From: Myxococcales bacterium SG8_38
Lineage (GTDB): Bacteria > Myxococcota_A > Polyangia > Polyangiales > Houyiibacteriaceae
Assembly (NCBI GenBank): GCA_001303415.1
Contig: LJTN01000025.1
Coordinates: 1 to 57,347, forward strand
Length of the DNA stretch: 57,347 nt
Direction of reading: 5' to 3'
A program made the position numbers and the translations under genes. The notes under the pieces were generated by a model. The model saw only the letters and a list, made by a program, of their open reading frames with translations, was not told the DNA's origin and made no database searches. Below are positions 17,594 to 26,533 of the stretch, piece by piece (within the stretch, counting starts at the first letter, position 1; every line of letters starts with the position of its first letter).

Positions 17594-18427
17594 ATGGGCC
17601 AGCGAATCACGGTCGTCGACGCGTTTACCCACGTTGCCTTCGCAGGGAACCCGGCGGCGGTGTGTGTGCTCAGCGAGCCGACGACCGAGGCATGGATGCA
17701 GTCGGTGGCCAGCGAGATGAAGCATTCGGAGACCGCGTTCTGTGTCCTACGAACCGATGGGAGCGTCGAGCTTCGCTGGTTCACGCCCACTCGAGAAGTG
17801 CGGCTCTGCGGACATGCCACGCTTGCGGCGGCGCACGTGCTTTGGGAGGAGGGATGGCTCGCACCGAACAAGGGCGTTCGGTTTTCGACCCTCAGCGGCG
17901 AGCTGATCGCAACACCTCTCGGCCGTCAAGTCGAGCTCGACTTTCCTGCGCGCCCCGCGTCCGAGACGAGCGCCCCCGCCGGACTGCTGGAATCCCTGGG
18001 CGTCTCCCCGACTTGGATCGGTCGCGATGACGACGACTATCTCCTCTTGCTAGCGAACGAGGAGGCCGTGAGAGCCTGTAGCCCGAGCTTCGCCGCATTG
18101 GCAGAAATCGACATCCGCGGCGTGACTATCACGGCGCCGGCCGATCACGATCAGATCGACTTCGTATCCCGTTTCTTCGCTCCGCGATTCGGCATCGACG
18201 AAGACCCGGTGACCGGTTCCGCGCACTGTGCCTTGGCTCCGTTCTGGGCGAGCCGGCTGGGCAAGACCGACCTCACCGCCCGCCAACTATCGGCGCGCGG
18301 CGGCGAGCTCGATGTCGCGCTGAGAGGCGACCGGGTGACGCTACGCGGGACGTGCATAACCACGTTGCGAGGAAACCTCACCGAGTCCGCACCCCGGGCA
18401 TCGTCTTGGTCACGGGAGGGATCGTGA
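17594..18427 (+). CDS. PhzF-family isomerase/epimerase
   Basis: This 277-residue protein has the PhzF fold of two similar halves: FAGNPAAVCVL near the start, the catalytic Glu46 in HSETAF, LCGHATLAAAH, and DPVTGSAHCAL in the second half. PhzF enzymes isomerise small acids such as DHHA in phenazine synthesis, but most family members have unknown substrates and no other phenazine gene is here. I start at ATG 17594, where homology begins; an in-frame start at 17531 exists. Its stop overlaps the GTG of gpsA by 4 nt (GTGA), indicating coupled translation. Confidence 0.87.
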   Translation: MGQRITVVDAFTHVAFAGNPAAVCVLSEPTTEAWMQSVASEMKHSETAFCVLRTDGSVELRWFTPTREVRLCGHATLAAAHVLWEEGWLAPNKGVRFSTLSGELIATPLGRQVELDFPARPASETSAPAGLLESLGVSPTWIGRDDDDYLLLLANEEAVRACSPSFAALAEIDIRGVTITAPADHDQIDFVSRFFAPRFGIDEDPVTGSAHCALAPFWASRLGKTDLTARQLSARGGELDVALRGDRVTLRGTCITTLRGNLTESAPRASSWSREGS

Positions 18428-19446
18428 CGACCCAGGTTGGCGTCGTCGGCGCAGGCGCTTTTGGCACCGCCCTCGCCCTCTACTGCGCGCGCCTCGGCCA
18501 TCGGGTCCGCGTTTGGGCGTACGACGAAGGTTTGCCAGAGCGCGTGAAAGCCGAAGGCGAAAACGCCGTCTATCTTCCCGGCTTTCCGATCCCGAAGGAC
18601 ATCCCCTTCACGAACGAGATCGCAGAGGCGGTGGAAGATGCCGAGCTCGTCCTTCTCGTGGTGCCATCGGGATTCATGCGCTCGGTGAGCGAGAAGCTCG
18701 CGCCACATCTGCCTGCGGAAGCCCTGATCACATCCACGGCCAAAGGTATCGAGCAAGACACACTGGCGCTGATGAGCGAAGTTCTGGCCGAGAAGCTCCC
18801 CCATCATGCGCCGAATGCTGCCTACTTGTCCGGTCCGAGCTTCGCGAAAGACATGGCTTCGGGGCTCCCCGCGGACGTAACCCTCGCATCGGCGGACATC
18901 GGCACGGCCCGGCACGTGCAGGCCATTCTTCATTCGCCGCTTCTTCGGGTGTACGCGAGCGACGATGTGATCGGCGTGCAGCTCGGAGGCGCGCTCAAGA
19001 ACGTAATTGCCGTGGCGTGCGGCGCAGCACACGGTCTCGGGCTCGGGGCGTCCGCCGTCGCCTCCCTGATGACGCGGGGTCTCGCGGAGATGGCACGGCT
19101 CGGCGTGGCGCTCGGCGCGAACCCGCTCACCTTTCTCGGGCTGGCAGGCGTGGGCGACTTGACTCTCACTTGCACCGGTGAGCTCTCCCGCAATCGACAG
19201 CTCGGCCAGCAGCTCGCGACGGGAAAGCCAGCCAAGGAGATCGTTGCGTCGCAGAAGTCCGTGGCCGAAGGCTATCGCACGTCGGCGGCGGTCCATCTCT
19301 TGGCCGAGCGCGAAGGTGTGGAGATGCCGATTTCCGAAGCGGTCTATCGCGTCTGTCACGAGGGCGCCTCGCTCTTCGACGAGGCCACCCGGCTGATGAG
19401 CCGCGAGCGAAAAGACGAGCTGGCGGGCATCTTCCTGCAGCGGTAG
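18424..19446 (+). CDS. gpsA: Glycerol-3-phosphate dehydrogenase (NAD(P)+)
   Basis: This 340-residue enzyme reduces dihydroxyacetone phosphate to sn-glycerol 3-phosphate, the backbone of phospholipids. GAGAFGTALA is the dinucleotide-binding loop near residue 8. GALKNVIAVACG carries the catalytic Lys, and CTGELSRNRQLG matches the conserved RNxxxG region. The GTG start at 18424 overlaps the upstream phzF-like stop; an earlier in-frame ATG at 18352 lies within that gene. Length equals the usual bacterial GpsA. The 103 bp after it contain a short repeat and no clear hairpin. Confidence 0.95.
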   Translation: MTTQVGVVGAGAFGTALALYCARLGHRVRVWAYDEGLPERVKAEGENAVYLPGFPIPKDIPFTNEIAEAVEDAELVLLVVPSGFMRSVSEKLAPHLPAEALITSTAKGIEQDTLALMSEVLAEKLPHHAPNAAYLSGPSFAKDMASGLPADVTLASADIGTARHVQAILHSPLLRVYASDDVIGVQLGGALKNVIAVACGAAHGLGLGASAVASLMTRGLAEMARLGVALGANPLTFLGLAGVGDLTLTCTGELSRNRQLGQQLATGKPAKEIVASQKSVAEGYRTSAAVHLLAEREGVEMPISEAVYRVCHEGASLFDEATRLMSRERKDELAGIFLQR

Positions 19447-19463
19447 ACCGAGTACACCTTGAA
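19444..19463 (+). repeat. Short repeat TAGACCRAGTACACCYTGAA, copy 2
   Basis: Second copy of the 20-bp stretch described at 15163-15182, beginning with the TAG stop of gpsA and differing at two positions. Same position relative to the stop codon and same convergent setting. Confidence 0.35.
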
Positions 19464-19549
19464 ATGATTCGATGATCGGAGCCTCAGGGCGTCGAGGCGG
19501 CCGTTGCGAAGACGAAGGACGTGCAGCGTACATTCGAGGATGAGCGGCG

Positions 19550-20284
19550 TCAACCGTCGAGATCGAGCTCCGGGTAACGCCGGAATACGCCGTGCTCGTT
19601 GAAGCCGAGGCGGCGGTCGGACGCAAGGTACGCGGCGATGCGCGGGAGGCTCGCCACGCGGGCTCGCAGGGCGACGAGCGCGGGCGTCGATTCGGTGACT
19701 TTGGCAAAGCCCCGCGGGAATGCATATGCCAATCCCTCGAGTAGCTGGAACAGCGACAAGTCGGCATAGGAGAGCGCATCGCCCATCAACCATGGGCCGC
19801 CGTTGCGCTCGACCACCCGTTCGAAGTACGGCAAAAAGCGCGGGAGACGCTGGTCGAGGAACTGTCGTGCCGCTTCCCGGGCAGCCTCTTTTTGGTCCTC
19901 GTAGTAGAGAACGACGCTCACTGGATGATGGGTGTCGTGCGCCTCGTCGGTCACATCGGCTACCGTGAGCTGCAGCTGCAGGACTTGCATGCGCTTCTCG
20001 GGATCATCGGGTGTGAGCCCGTGCCGCTCGCCGAGGTAGGCGCAGATTGCGGCCGTCTGAGCCAACACCAAGTCGCCGTGGACGAGGATGGGCGGGGCGT
20101 AGGGAGGAAGACCGGGACGCTCACCGCGGATGAACGGCATCAAAGCTTGGACGCCTCCACCTTCGGCTTCGGGAAGACGGGCAACGTCGCGATACGGGAC
20201 GCCCGCCTCCTCCAGCACAAGGCGAACGAACTCGCCGCGCCCGGGAAGCATGGGCCAATAGTAGAGCTCGTACGAATCGGTCAT
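19550..20284 (-). CDS. Glutathione S-transferase
   Basis: This 244-residue protein has a thioredoxin-like N-terminal domain (LYYWPMLPGRGEFVRLVLEE) with tyrosines in the position used by alpha/pi/sigma-class GSTs, and the glutathione-binding AQTAAICAYLGERHG near residue 80. An all-helical C-terminal domain follows. It conjugates or reduces electrophiles with glutathione. Its ATG overlaps the stop of the upstream oxidoreductase gene (ATGA, 20281-20284), so the two are co-translated, consistent with a joint role in detoxifying reactive carbonyl or quinone compounds. Confidence 0.9.
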   Translation of the reverse strand: MTDSYELYYWPMLPGRGEFVRLVLEEAGVPYRDVARLPEAEGGGVQALMPFIRGERPGLPPYAPPILVHGDLVLAQTAAICAYLGERHGLTPDDPEKRMQVLQLQLTVADVTDEAHDTHHPVSVVLYYEDQKEAAREAARQFLDQRLPRFLPYFERVVERNGGPWLMGDALSYADLSLFQLLEGLAYAFPRGFAKVTESTPALVALRARVASLPRIAAYLASDRRLGFNEHGVFRRYPELDLDG

Positions 20285-21249
20285 GGCGGCGGCTCTCCGA
20301 GTCGGATGGCAAGCTTCCCTCGAATGCTACCCGACTCTTGGACGGAAAGCGCCGTCGTGATCTCGGAGAGCGGGAACGTTTCGTCGATCGAGGCTCGAAC
20401 CTCACCGGCGGCCAGCCATTGGCCCAACTGATCGAGATCCGCGGCCCGTGACTTCACCATGACCAAGCCGCAGCGCTTGCTCGAAAAGAGGCTCGAAACC
20501 ATGCCGACGAACAGGCTCGTCGAGGGCAAAAGGGTCACGTACGCCCCGCCCGCGTTGAGCAAACCCCGCACTTCCTGGAACGACGACGTGACGGCTGCGT
20601 CGAGCACGACGTCGAGCTTCGCGTCGAGGGAACGCAGGGGGGTCTTTCGATAGTCGATGACCCGAGCGGCGCCGAGCTCTCGCACGAAGTCGGCATTGGC
20701 CGCGCTCGCCGTACCCCAGACTTCCGCGCCGAGCTGCCTTGCGATTTGCACCGCAAAGCTTCCCACGCCTCCGGAAGCGCCATTGATCAAGGCTCGCTGG
20801 CCGGCCCTCAAGCCGCCCTTGTCACGCAAGCCTTGTAGCGCCGTACAGCCCACGGTAGCGCTCGCCGCTGCTTGTTCATGCGAAACCCCGCCTGGCTTGA
20901 CGCCCACGGCGTGGGCCTTCACCGACACGAGCTCCGCAAAGCTGCCTTGTTTGTTCGTCCCCGAATAGGGGAGAAAGCCGAACACCTCGTCTCCGACCGT
21001 GCGGCCCCGGACATTGGCGCCGACCTTCTCGACGACGCCGCTGAAGTCGTACCCGATCGCGGTGGGAAACTTCCTGGCATGAATGAATGCGGCGCCGTCT
21101 TTTCCGCTGACGACTTTCAAGTCGGCGGGATTGACGGCGGCTGCGTGAACGCGCACGAGGATTTCGTCGGCGGACATGCTGGGTGCATCCATCTCGCCGA
21201 TCCGGAGACTATCGATGGGTCCATTCCTGTCGAGAATCACGGCACGCAT
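20281..21249 (-). CDS. Zinc-free MDR alcohol dehydrogenase/quinone oxidoreductase
   Basis: This 322-residue medium-chain dehydrogenase of the quinone-oxidoreductase branch starts at ATG 21249 (MRAVILDRNG). The NADPH-binding region is ALINGASGGVGSFAVQIARQ near residue 145. The catalytic-zinc Cys and the four structural-zinc Cys of alcohol dehydrogenases are absent, as expected for this branch. HAAAVNPADLKVVSG is typical of the N-terminal domain. A longer frame to 21522 runs antisense through the ectoine-synthase-like piece and is not used. It overlaps the GST gene by 4 nt. Confidence 0.88.
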   Translation of the reverse strand: MRAVILDRNGPIDSLRIGEMDAPSMSADEILVRVHAAAVNPADLKVVSGKDGAAFIHARKFPTAIGYDFSGVVEKVGANVRGRTVGDEVFGFLPYSGTNKQGSFAELVSVKAHAVGVKPGGVSHEQAAASATVGCTALQGLRDKGGLRAGQRALINGASGGVGSFAVQIARQLGAEVWGTASAANADFVRELGAARVIDYRKTPLRSLDAKLDVVLDAAVTSSFQEVRGLLNAGGAYVTLLPSTSLFVGMVSSLFSSKRCGLVMVKSRAADLDQLGQWLAAGEVRASIDETFPLSEITTALSVQESGSIRGKLAIRLGEPPP

Positions 21250-21285
21250 GCAATTCGCTTCTATACGCTGTGGTATCCTCGTCAA

Positions 21286-21480
21286 GTGGCAGTGCTGGGC
21301 GCAGTCCCCGAGCGCTTCGCCGTCGAGCCGGGAGCTTGTTACGCGCTCGACCAGCACGACCGACACACGCTCGAGGCGGAGCGGGAGCTCGAGCTGGTGT
21401 GCCTGTTCGATCCGCCCGTGACGGGCACCGAGATTCACGACCCGGACGGCGCATACCGTCTGGTCGAAGACGACGCCTGA
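21286..21480 (+). pseudogene. Ectoine synthase (EctC) C-terminal remnant
   Basis: From a GTG at 21286 the frame reads 64 residues. From VEPGACYALDQHDRHTLEAE to the end it matches, residue for residue in spacing, the C-terminal half of the ectoine synthase cupin (PGxxYxLDQHDxH, then CxFxPPxTGxEIHDPDGxY). The first half of the enzyme, with the metal-binding and substrate-binding strands, is missing. Upstream sequence is the divergent start of the oxidoreductase gene and shows no EctC homology. No ectA or ectB is nearby. Most likely a decayed gene; a tiny functional half-cupin cannot be excluded. Confidence 0.6.
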
Positions 21481-21695
21481 GCGTCGCTCCCTCAGAGCAT
21501 GCTCGGCGTGGCAATCAGCCACACGTGTGACTCATCGCCGCGTCTGACTCGAAGCGCCCAAAGTGCCGGCCACGCCTGGAACTTTATGCTGAAGCGGCAT
21601 TTACCCGCATGGGGACTTGTGGAAACGCCTCAATTTCGCGATGTTCTTGATTCGCCCCTTGCCCGAGGGAGCGCTTGGAAGTTTGGAGGCCCCCG

Positions 21696-23630
21696 ATGGC
21701 AGACGCGCAAGAAGCCCGAAAAGTCGCAGAAGAATCCAGAGAGAAAGTGTGGAGCGGTGAGAGCTTCATCCGCGACGTATTCCTCGGAAACTTCCGCATC
21801 GATCTTCTGGAACGGCTGCAGCTGGAAGAGCCGACGCGGCCCGAGTTTCTCGAGTTCTATCGCAAGATGAGCGACTTCCTTCGCGAGAAGGTCGACTCCA
21901 TTCAGATCGACCAGAGTGGCGAGTACCCGCCGGAGGTCGTGCGAGGGCTCGCCGAGCTCGGCGCGTTCGGGATGAAGATTCCGAAGGAATACGGAGGGCT
22001 CGGGCTCACGCACCCCGAATACGTACGCGTGATGGAGCTGATCGGATCATACGACGGCAACGTGATCGCCCTGGTGTCCGCGCATCAGGCGATTGGTGTT
22101 CCGCAACCCGTGAAGCTTTTCGGCACCGAAGAGCAAAAGAAGCGGTTCTTGCCTCGATGCGCCAAAGGCGCGATCTCTGCCTTCGCGTTGACCGAGCCTG
22201 CCGTCGGGTCCGATCCGGCCCGGCTCGCGACGATTGCAGAGCCCTCCGCAGACGGCGAGCACTACATCCTCAACGGTCAGAAGCTCTGGTGCACCAACGG
22301 AACGCTCGCGGAGCTCATCGTGGTGATGGCTCGCAACCCCGCCACGAAGAGGATCAACGCGTTCGTCGTCGAGATGGACTGGCCCGGCGTGCGCGTCGAG
22401 CATCGATGCCACTTCATGGGCCTTCGGGCGCTCGCCAATGCCGTCGTGAGCTTCGACAACGTGAGGATCCCGAAGGAGAACCTGATCGGCAAGGAGGGCG
22501 ACGGGCTCAAGATCGCACTGGTCACGCTGAACACGGGACGTCTCAGCCTACCGGCCGCGACGTCGGGATCCGCCAAACGGTACGTCGAGATCGCGCGGAA
22601 GTGGTCCAATGCCCGCGTTCAGTGGGGCCTGCCCGTCGGAAAGCACGAAGCGGTGGCGCACAAAAACGCCTACCTGCTTTCCTCGGCTTTCGCCATGGAA
22701 TCGATCGCTTACACGGTAGGCGAGCTAGCCGACCGAAAGGACACCGACATTCGTCTCGAAGCAGCCGCCGCCAAGGAATGGAACACCGTCCGAAACTGGG
22801 AAATGGTCGACGAAACGCTTCAGATTCGAGGCGGGCGCGGCTACGAAACCGAGAGCTCCCTCAGGGCGCGCGGCGAGCCCGCCATCGGTGTCGAACGTGC
22901 CCTGCGTGACAACCGCATCAATCTCATCTTCGAAGGCTCGAGCGAGATCATGCACTTGTTCATCGCGCGAGAGGCCGTCGACAAACATCTGCAGGTGGCC
23001 GGAAAGCTCGTCGACCCCGACGCGACCATGGGTCAACGCCTCGGCGCGCTGCCGAAGATCATCGCGTTCTATGCATGGTGGTATCCGACCCGTTGGTTGC
23101 GCTGGAGCCTGTGGCCGAGCTTTTCGCGCTACGGGAAGCTGGCAAAGCATCTGCGCTATGCATCACGCGCGTCCGCGCGGCTTGCCCGCAACGTCTTTCA
23201 CGGCATGGCGCGTTTCGGTCCGGGGCTCGAACGCCGTCAAGGGTTCCTGTTCCGCGCCGTGGACATCGGCGTGGAGATCTTCGTGCTCGCGGCGACGATC
23301 CGGCGTGCCGACAAGCTCCGCCAAGACAGGTTGGAGCACGCGGACGAGGCAGTTGCGCTCGCCGACTACTTCGCGCGCCAGGCTCGGCGGAACATCGACG
23401 CGCTTTTTCGCGGTCTTTGGCGCAATGACGACGCGAGGGCCACACGCGTGGGTCTCGACATGTTGAAAGGCAAGCATGTTTGGCTCGAGCGCTCGATCCC
23501 GGAGCTCCCGTACAGCGTGGAGGACCTCCGCCCGAAGACCATGGACGAGATCTTCGAGGAGCGAAAATCGAAGAAGGCCAAAGGGCCCGAAAAAGAGTCC
23601 GCACCGCAGGAAGAACGGCGTATCGCCTAG
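21696..23630 (+). CDS. Very-long-chain-type acyl-CoA dehydrogenase
   Basis: This 644-residue protein has an acyl-CoA dehydrogenase core (FALTEPAVGSDP; catalytic Glu413 in IFEGSSEIMHLF) followed by about 210 extra residues. The same architecture is found in VLCAD/ACAD9, where the extra domain contacts the membrane; here it contains an aromatic, Arg-rich stretch (WWYPTRWLRWSLWPSFSRYG). It probably oxidises long-chain acyl-CoA in beta-oxidation. GGAGG 7 nt before ATG 21696 decides the start over an in-frame start at 21675. The C-terminus is a charged Lys/Glu tail. The 200 bp upstream show nothing else recognisable. Confidence 0.9.
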   Translation: MADAQEARKVAEESREKVWSGESFIRDVFLGNFRIDLLERLQLEEPTRPEFLEFYRKMSDFLREKVDSIQIDQSGEYPPEVVRGLAELGAFGMKIPKEYGGLGLTHPEYVRVMELIGSYDGNVIALVSAHQAIGVPQPVKLFGTEEQKKRFLPRCAKGAISAFALTEPAVGSDPARLATIAEPSADGEHYILNGQKLWCTNGTLAELIVVMARNPATKRINAFVVEMDWPGVRVEHRCHFMGLRALANAVVSFDNVRIPKENLIGKEGDGLKIALVTLNTGRLSLPAATSGSAKRYVEIARKWSNARVQWGLPVGKHEAVAHKNAYLLSSAFAMESIAYTVGELADRKDTDIRLEAAAAKEWNTVRNWEMVDETLQIRGGRGYETESSLRARGEPAIGVERALRDNRINLIFEGSSEIMHLFIAREAVDKHLQVAGKLVDPDATMGQRLGALPKIIAFYAWWYPTRWLRWSLWPSFSRYGKLAKHLRYASRASARLARNVFHGMARFGPGLERRQGFLFRAVDIGVEIFVLAATIRRADKLRQDRLEHADEAVALADYFARQARRNIDALFRGLWRNDDARATRVGLDMLKGKHVWLERSIPELPYSVEDLRPKTMDEIFEERKSKKAKGPEKESAPQEERRIA

Positions 23631-23663
23631 TGATCCGCGGTAGCTCGCTGACTCGGTAACGGC

Positions 23664-24455
23664 ATGGACGTCCTGTTCGCGATGGGGCTGACCGTCCTCG
23701 CGGGTGTGTCTACGGGCGTCGGAGGCGTCTCTGCGTTCATAGCCAAACGAACCAACACCCGTTTCCTGTCAGCTTCGCTCGGATTCTCGGCGGGGGTGAT
23801 GATCTACGTGTCCTTCGTGGAGCTGCTGCCTTCAGGCGATGCGCTTCTGCGCGCTGACTACGGCGATGGCCCGGGTTCTTGGGTAGCCGCCGGTAGCTTC
23901 CTCGGTGGCATGCTGGCGATCGCCCTGATCGACTTCTTGGTGCCGAGCGATGAGAACCCGCACGATGCCGCGCTCGTCGAAGATCTCACGCGCGAGGCGC
24001 CTTCGGCCCCGCTGAGACGAGTTGGATTGCTCACCGCGCTCGCCATCGGCATCCACAACTTTCCGGAGGGCCTCGTGACGTTCGTGACGACCTTGCATGA
24101 CCCCCACGTGGGGATTCCCGTCGCCGTCGCCATCGCGCTGCACAACATCCCGGAGGGTCTCGCGGTGGCGATTCCGATCTATTTTGCCACCGGAAGCAGG
24201 CGCAAGGCCGTTTGGTACTCGTTCATGTCGGGCATATCGGAGCCGCTGGGTGCGGCTCTCGGCTATCTGATCATCTACCCTTATTTCTCCGAAGGCGTGC
24301 TTGGCATCGTTCATGCCGCGGTGGCGGGCGTGATGGTATTCATCTCGTTGGACCAGCTCGTTCCGAACGCCAAGCGCTACGAAGAAGGGCACGACTCGGT
24401 ATACGGGCTCATCGCAGGGGTCGCGGTGATGGCGGTCACGCTCTTGCTCCTGTAG
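23664..24455 (+). CDS. zupT: ZIP-family metal transporter
   Basis: This 263-residue inner-membrane protein of about eight helices belongs to the ZIP family, which imports Zn2+, Fe2+ and other divalent metals. The two metal-binding helix motifs are HNFPEGLVTF and HNIPEGLAVA, and a third conserved segment reads SGISEPLGAALGY. Length and motifs match bacterial ZupT. It begins 33 nt after the acyl-CoA dehydrogenase and ends 9 nt before the next gene, which suggests that the next gene is co-transcribed. Confidence 0.93.
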   Translation: MDVLFAMGLTVLAGVSTGVGGVSAFIAKRTNTRFLSASLGFSAGVMIYVSFVELLPSGDALLRADYGDGPGSWVAAGSFLGGMLAIALIDFLVPSDENPHDAALVEDLTREAPSAPLRRVGLLTALAIGIHNFPEGLVTFVTTLHDPHVGIPVAVAIALHNIPEGLAVAIPIYFATGSRRKAVWYSFMSGISEPLGAALGYLIIYPYFSEGVLGIVHAAVAGVMVFISLDQLVPNAKRYEEGHDSVYGLIAGVAVMAVTLLLL

Positions 24456-24464
24456 GGATCCCTC

Positions 24465-25388
24465 ATGCGCACGGAAATCAAATACGTTCTCGACAAGCTG
24501 ACCTGGATGCGGAGCGAGGGTATCTGGCCGAACGGCCCCCGCTACCTTTGGACCGACGCTTTTGGGGTGGTTCTTCTGGTTTCGCTCTACGAGGAGCTGG
24601 CGGATGACGCCTTCTTGAAGGAAGCCGAGTGGGTCGTCGCGGACGTAGACCGGGTGCTCGGGAGGCCGAAAGGCATCCGCATCGGAGAGGCGCCCGATCG
24701 CGATGGGCAGTATTTTCACTATCTCGCCATGTGGCTCTATGCCCTCGCCATCGTCGGGCGCCACCGGTCACAGTATCGCGACCGCGGAATCGAGCTCGTA
24801 CGTCAGATTCACGATGCGTTCCTCGTACCGGGACGCGGTGTCCTCTGGAAGATGAAGGAAGATCTGAGCGGACCCTACCCCGGCTTCGGGCTCGGTGCGC
24901 TCGATGCATTCGACGGCTACCTCTCCTATCAGATGCTCGATCCCCACGCGTTGTCGAGGGAGATCGCCGACATGCGGCTTCTCATCGATCGAACCGCCCC
25001 CGACCTCGTGATCACGCAGGACCTCGGCCTCGGCATGATGCTGTGGATGACACACTTTTTTCCGGATGAAGAATGGGCGCGGATCCAACAGCCACGCTGC
25101 CTGGCCACGCTCGATCAGATGTGGCGGAACGAAGGCTACTTCTGTCGGGAGCCCTATCTTCCCCACATGAAGTTTGCGTTTACCAATTTCGGTGTGTCGA
25201 TCGGTCTACAAGCCGTGCAGTCGATGCCCGCTCGCGTGAAGAAGCTGCACGCGTTTTTCGACCGCTACCGTTCGGGCGACGAATACGATCGCGCAGCGAT
25301 CACGCATGTGATGGCATGCAATGCACACTTTCCCGGGTGTCTCCTTCGTGATGTCGCAGGGTTCCCTGGTACGATTCTTGCGTCTTAG
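24465..25388 (+). CDS. Conserved-looking protein of unknown function, probably helical barrel
   Basis: This 307-residue soluble protein has no signal peptide or membrane segment. It consists of repeated helical hairpins rich in Trp, Tyr and Leu (FHYLAMWLYALAIVG, GLGALDAFDGYLSYQML, GLGMMLWMTHFF), a pattern resembling (alpha/alpha)6-barrel glycoside hydrolases or mannosylglycerate-type hydrolases. I cannot identify catalytic residues. It follows zupT by 9 nt and is probably in its operon. No function can be named. Confidence 0.7.
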   Translation: MRTEIKYVLDKLTWMRSEGIWPNGPRYLWTDAFGVVLLVSLYEELADDAFLKEAEWVVADVDRVLGRPKGIRIGEAPDRDGQYFHYLAMWLYALAIVGRHRSQYRDRGIELVRQIHDAFLVPGRGVLWKMKEDLSGPYPGFGLGALDAFDGYLSYQMLDPHALSREIADMRLLIDRTAPDLVITQDLGLGMMLWMTHFFPDEEWARIQQPRCLATLDQMWRNEGYFCREPYLPHMKFAFTNFGVSIGLQAVQSMPARVKKLHAFFDRYRSGDEYDRAAITHVMACNAHFPGCLLRDVAGFPGTILAS

Positions 25389-25450
25389 GAAAGTCCACTC
25401 GCGTGACCAACAGGTTGCCTTCGGCAAAGCCGTAGGGCAGTAGTCAACCC

Positions 25451-26494
25451 GTGCCCAATCGATTGCCCATAGCAGTCGTCGACGATTCGCGGTTCGACGA
25501 CCACCGATCGGCGGAGCCGCATCCCGAGCGACCGGAGCGGTTGGATGCCGCACGAGCCGCCTTGAGGCGCACACTGCCCGAGACCGAACGGCTCGTTGTC
25601 GCAGCCAGGCCGGTCCTCGACGAGGAAGCGAGCCGTGTTCACTCACCCGAATACTTGACGCGTCTTCGGAGCATTCTCGACGCGGGCTCCGGCTGGGGAC
25701 ACATCGACGCCGATACCTATTTTTGCCCGGACACGAAGCAGGCTGCGTGGCTGGCGGCCGGCGGCTCCGTCGAGCTCTGTCGTACGTTGCTCGCGGGCAA
25801 TGCCAAGAGGGGCATCGCGTTGGTTCGCCCCCCTGGCCATCACGCCTGCTCCTCACGGGCCATGGGTTTTTGCTTGCTCAACAACGTCGCAGTGGCCGCA
25901 TCGGATGCTCTCGATCGGGGCGCCAACCGAGTGGCTATCGTGGATTGGGACGTCCATCACGGCAATGGAACGCAAGAGATCTTCTACGGAGACGAGCGTG
26001 TTCTGTTCGTGTCGTTGCATCAGTCGCCTCTCTACCCGGGCAGTGGCGGCGTCGAGGAAGTCGGAAGCGCCGGGGCGGAAGGCTACACCATCAACATCCC
26101 CGTGCCTCCTGGTACCGGTCCGGTGGCTTATGGGGAGGCGTTTCGGTCGATCGTGCTTCCCTTGTTGAACGCATTCGAAGCCGACGTCGTGCTCGTCTCC
26201 GCCGGCCTCGACGGACACATCCGCGATCCTCTCGCTGGGCTCGAGCTCGACGCGAATTGCTACGGCGCTTTGACGACGGCCCTCGCCCGTCACGTCGATG
26301 CGATGGGTCACGGGCGCCTGGCCTTGTTCTTGGAAGGTGGATACGACTTGCAGGCAATCGAGGACTCCATTGCCGCCATGTTGAACGCCCTTCGAGGCGA
26401 AGAGGCCGAGCTCCCGAGCGGCTCACTCCGCCCCTCCGAAGAGGCGGCGCTCTCGAGGGCAAGACGAGCCGTCGACGCGCACTGGAGCCTCTGA
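25451..26494 (+). CDS. HDAC-family deacetylase (AcuC/amidohydrolase-like)
   Basis: This 347-residue arginase/deacetylase-fold enzyme carries the histone deacetylase family motifs: PHPERPERL near the start, the active-site His pair in RPPGHHACSSRAMGF, zinc ligands in VDWDVHHGNGTQE and in SAGLDGHIRDPLAG, and EGGYDL near the C-terminus. Bacterial relatives deacetylate acetyl-CoA synthetase, acetylpolyamines or acetylated small molecules. Start codon is GTG 25451. It lies 62 bp after the unknown protein gene; substrate is not predictable from the context. Confidence 0.9.
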   Translation: MPNRLPIAVVDDSRFDDHRSAEPHPERPERLDAARAALRRTLPETERLVVAARPVLDEEASRVHSPEYLTRLRSILDAGSGWGHIDADTYFCPDTKQAAWLAAGGSVELCRTLLAGNAKRGIALVRPPGHHACSSRAMGFCLLNNVAVAASDALDRGANRVAIVDWDVHHGNGTQEIFYGDERVLFVSLHQSPLYPGSGGVEEVGSAGAEGYTINIPVPPGTGPVAYGEAFRSIVLPLLNAFEADVVLVSAGLDGHIRDPLAGLELDANCYGALTTALARHVDAMGHGRLALFLEGGYDLQAIEDSIAAMLNALRGEEAELPSGSLRPSEEAALSRARRAVDAHWSL

Positions 26495-26533
26495 CCGAAG
26501 CAGCCGCCGGCGTCCGCTCGACAGGCGATGCGT

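Noticed and set aside
17594-19446. Phenazine biosynthesis locus
   Set aside because: Only a PhzF-family gene is present; its partner is gpsA and none of the other phenazine genes occur here.
20872-21480. Full-length EctC or a longer fusion protein upstream of the EctC piece
   Set aside because: Upstream of 21286 the frame is antisense to the MDR oxidoreductase and shows no ectoine synthase similarity.
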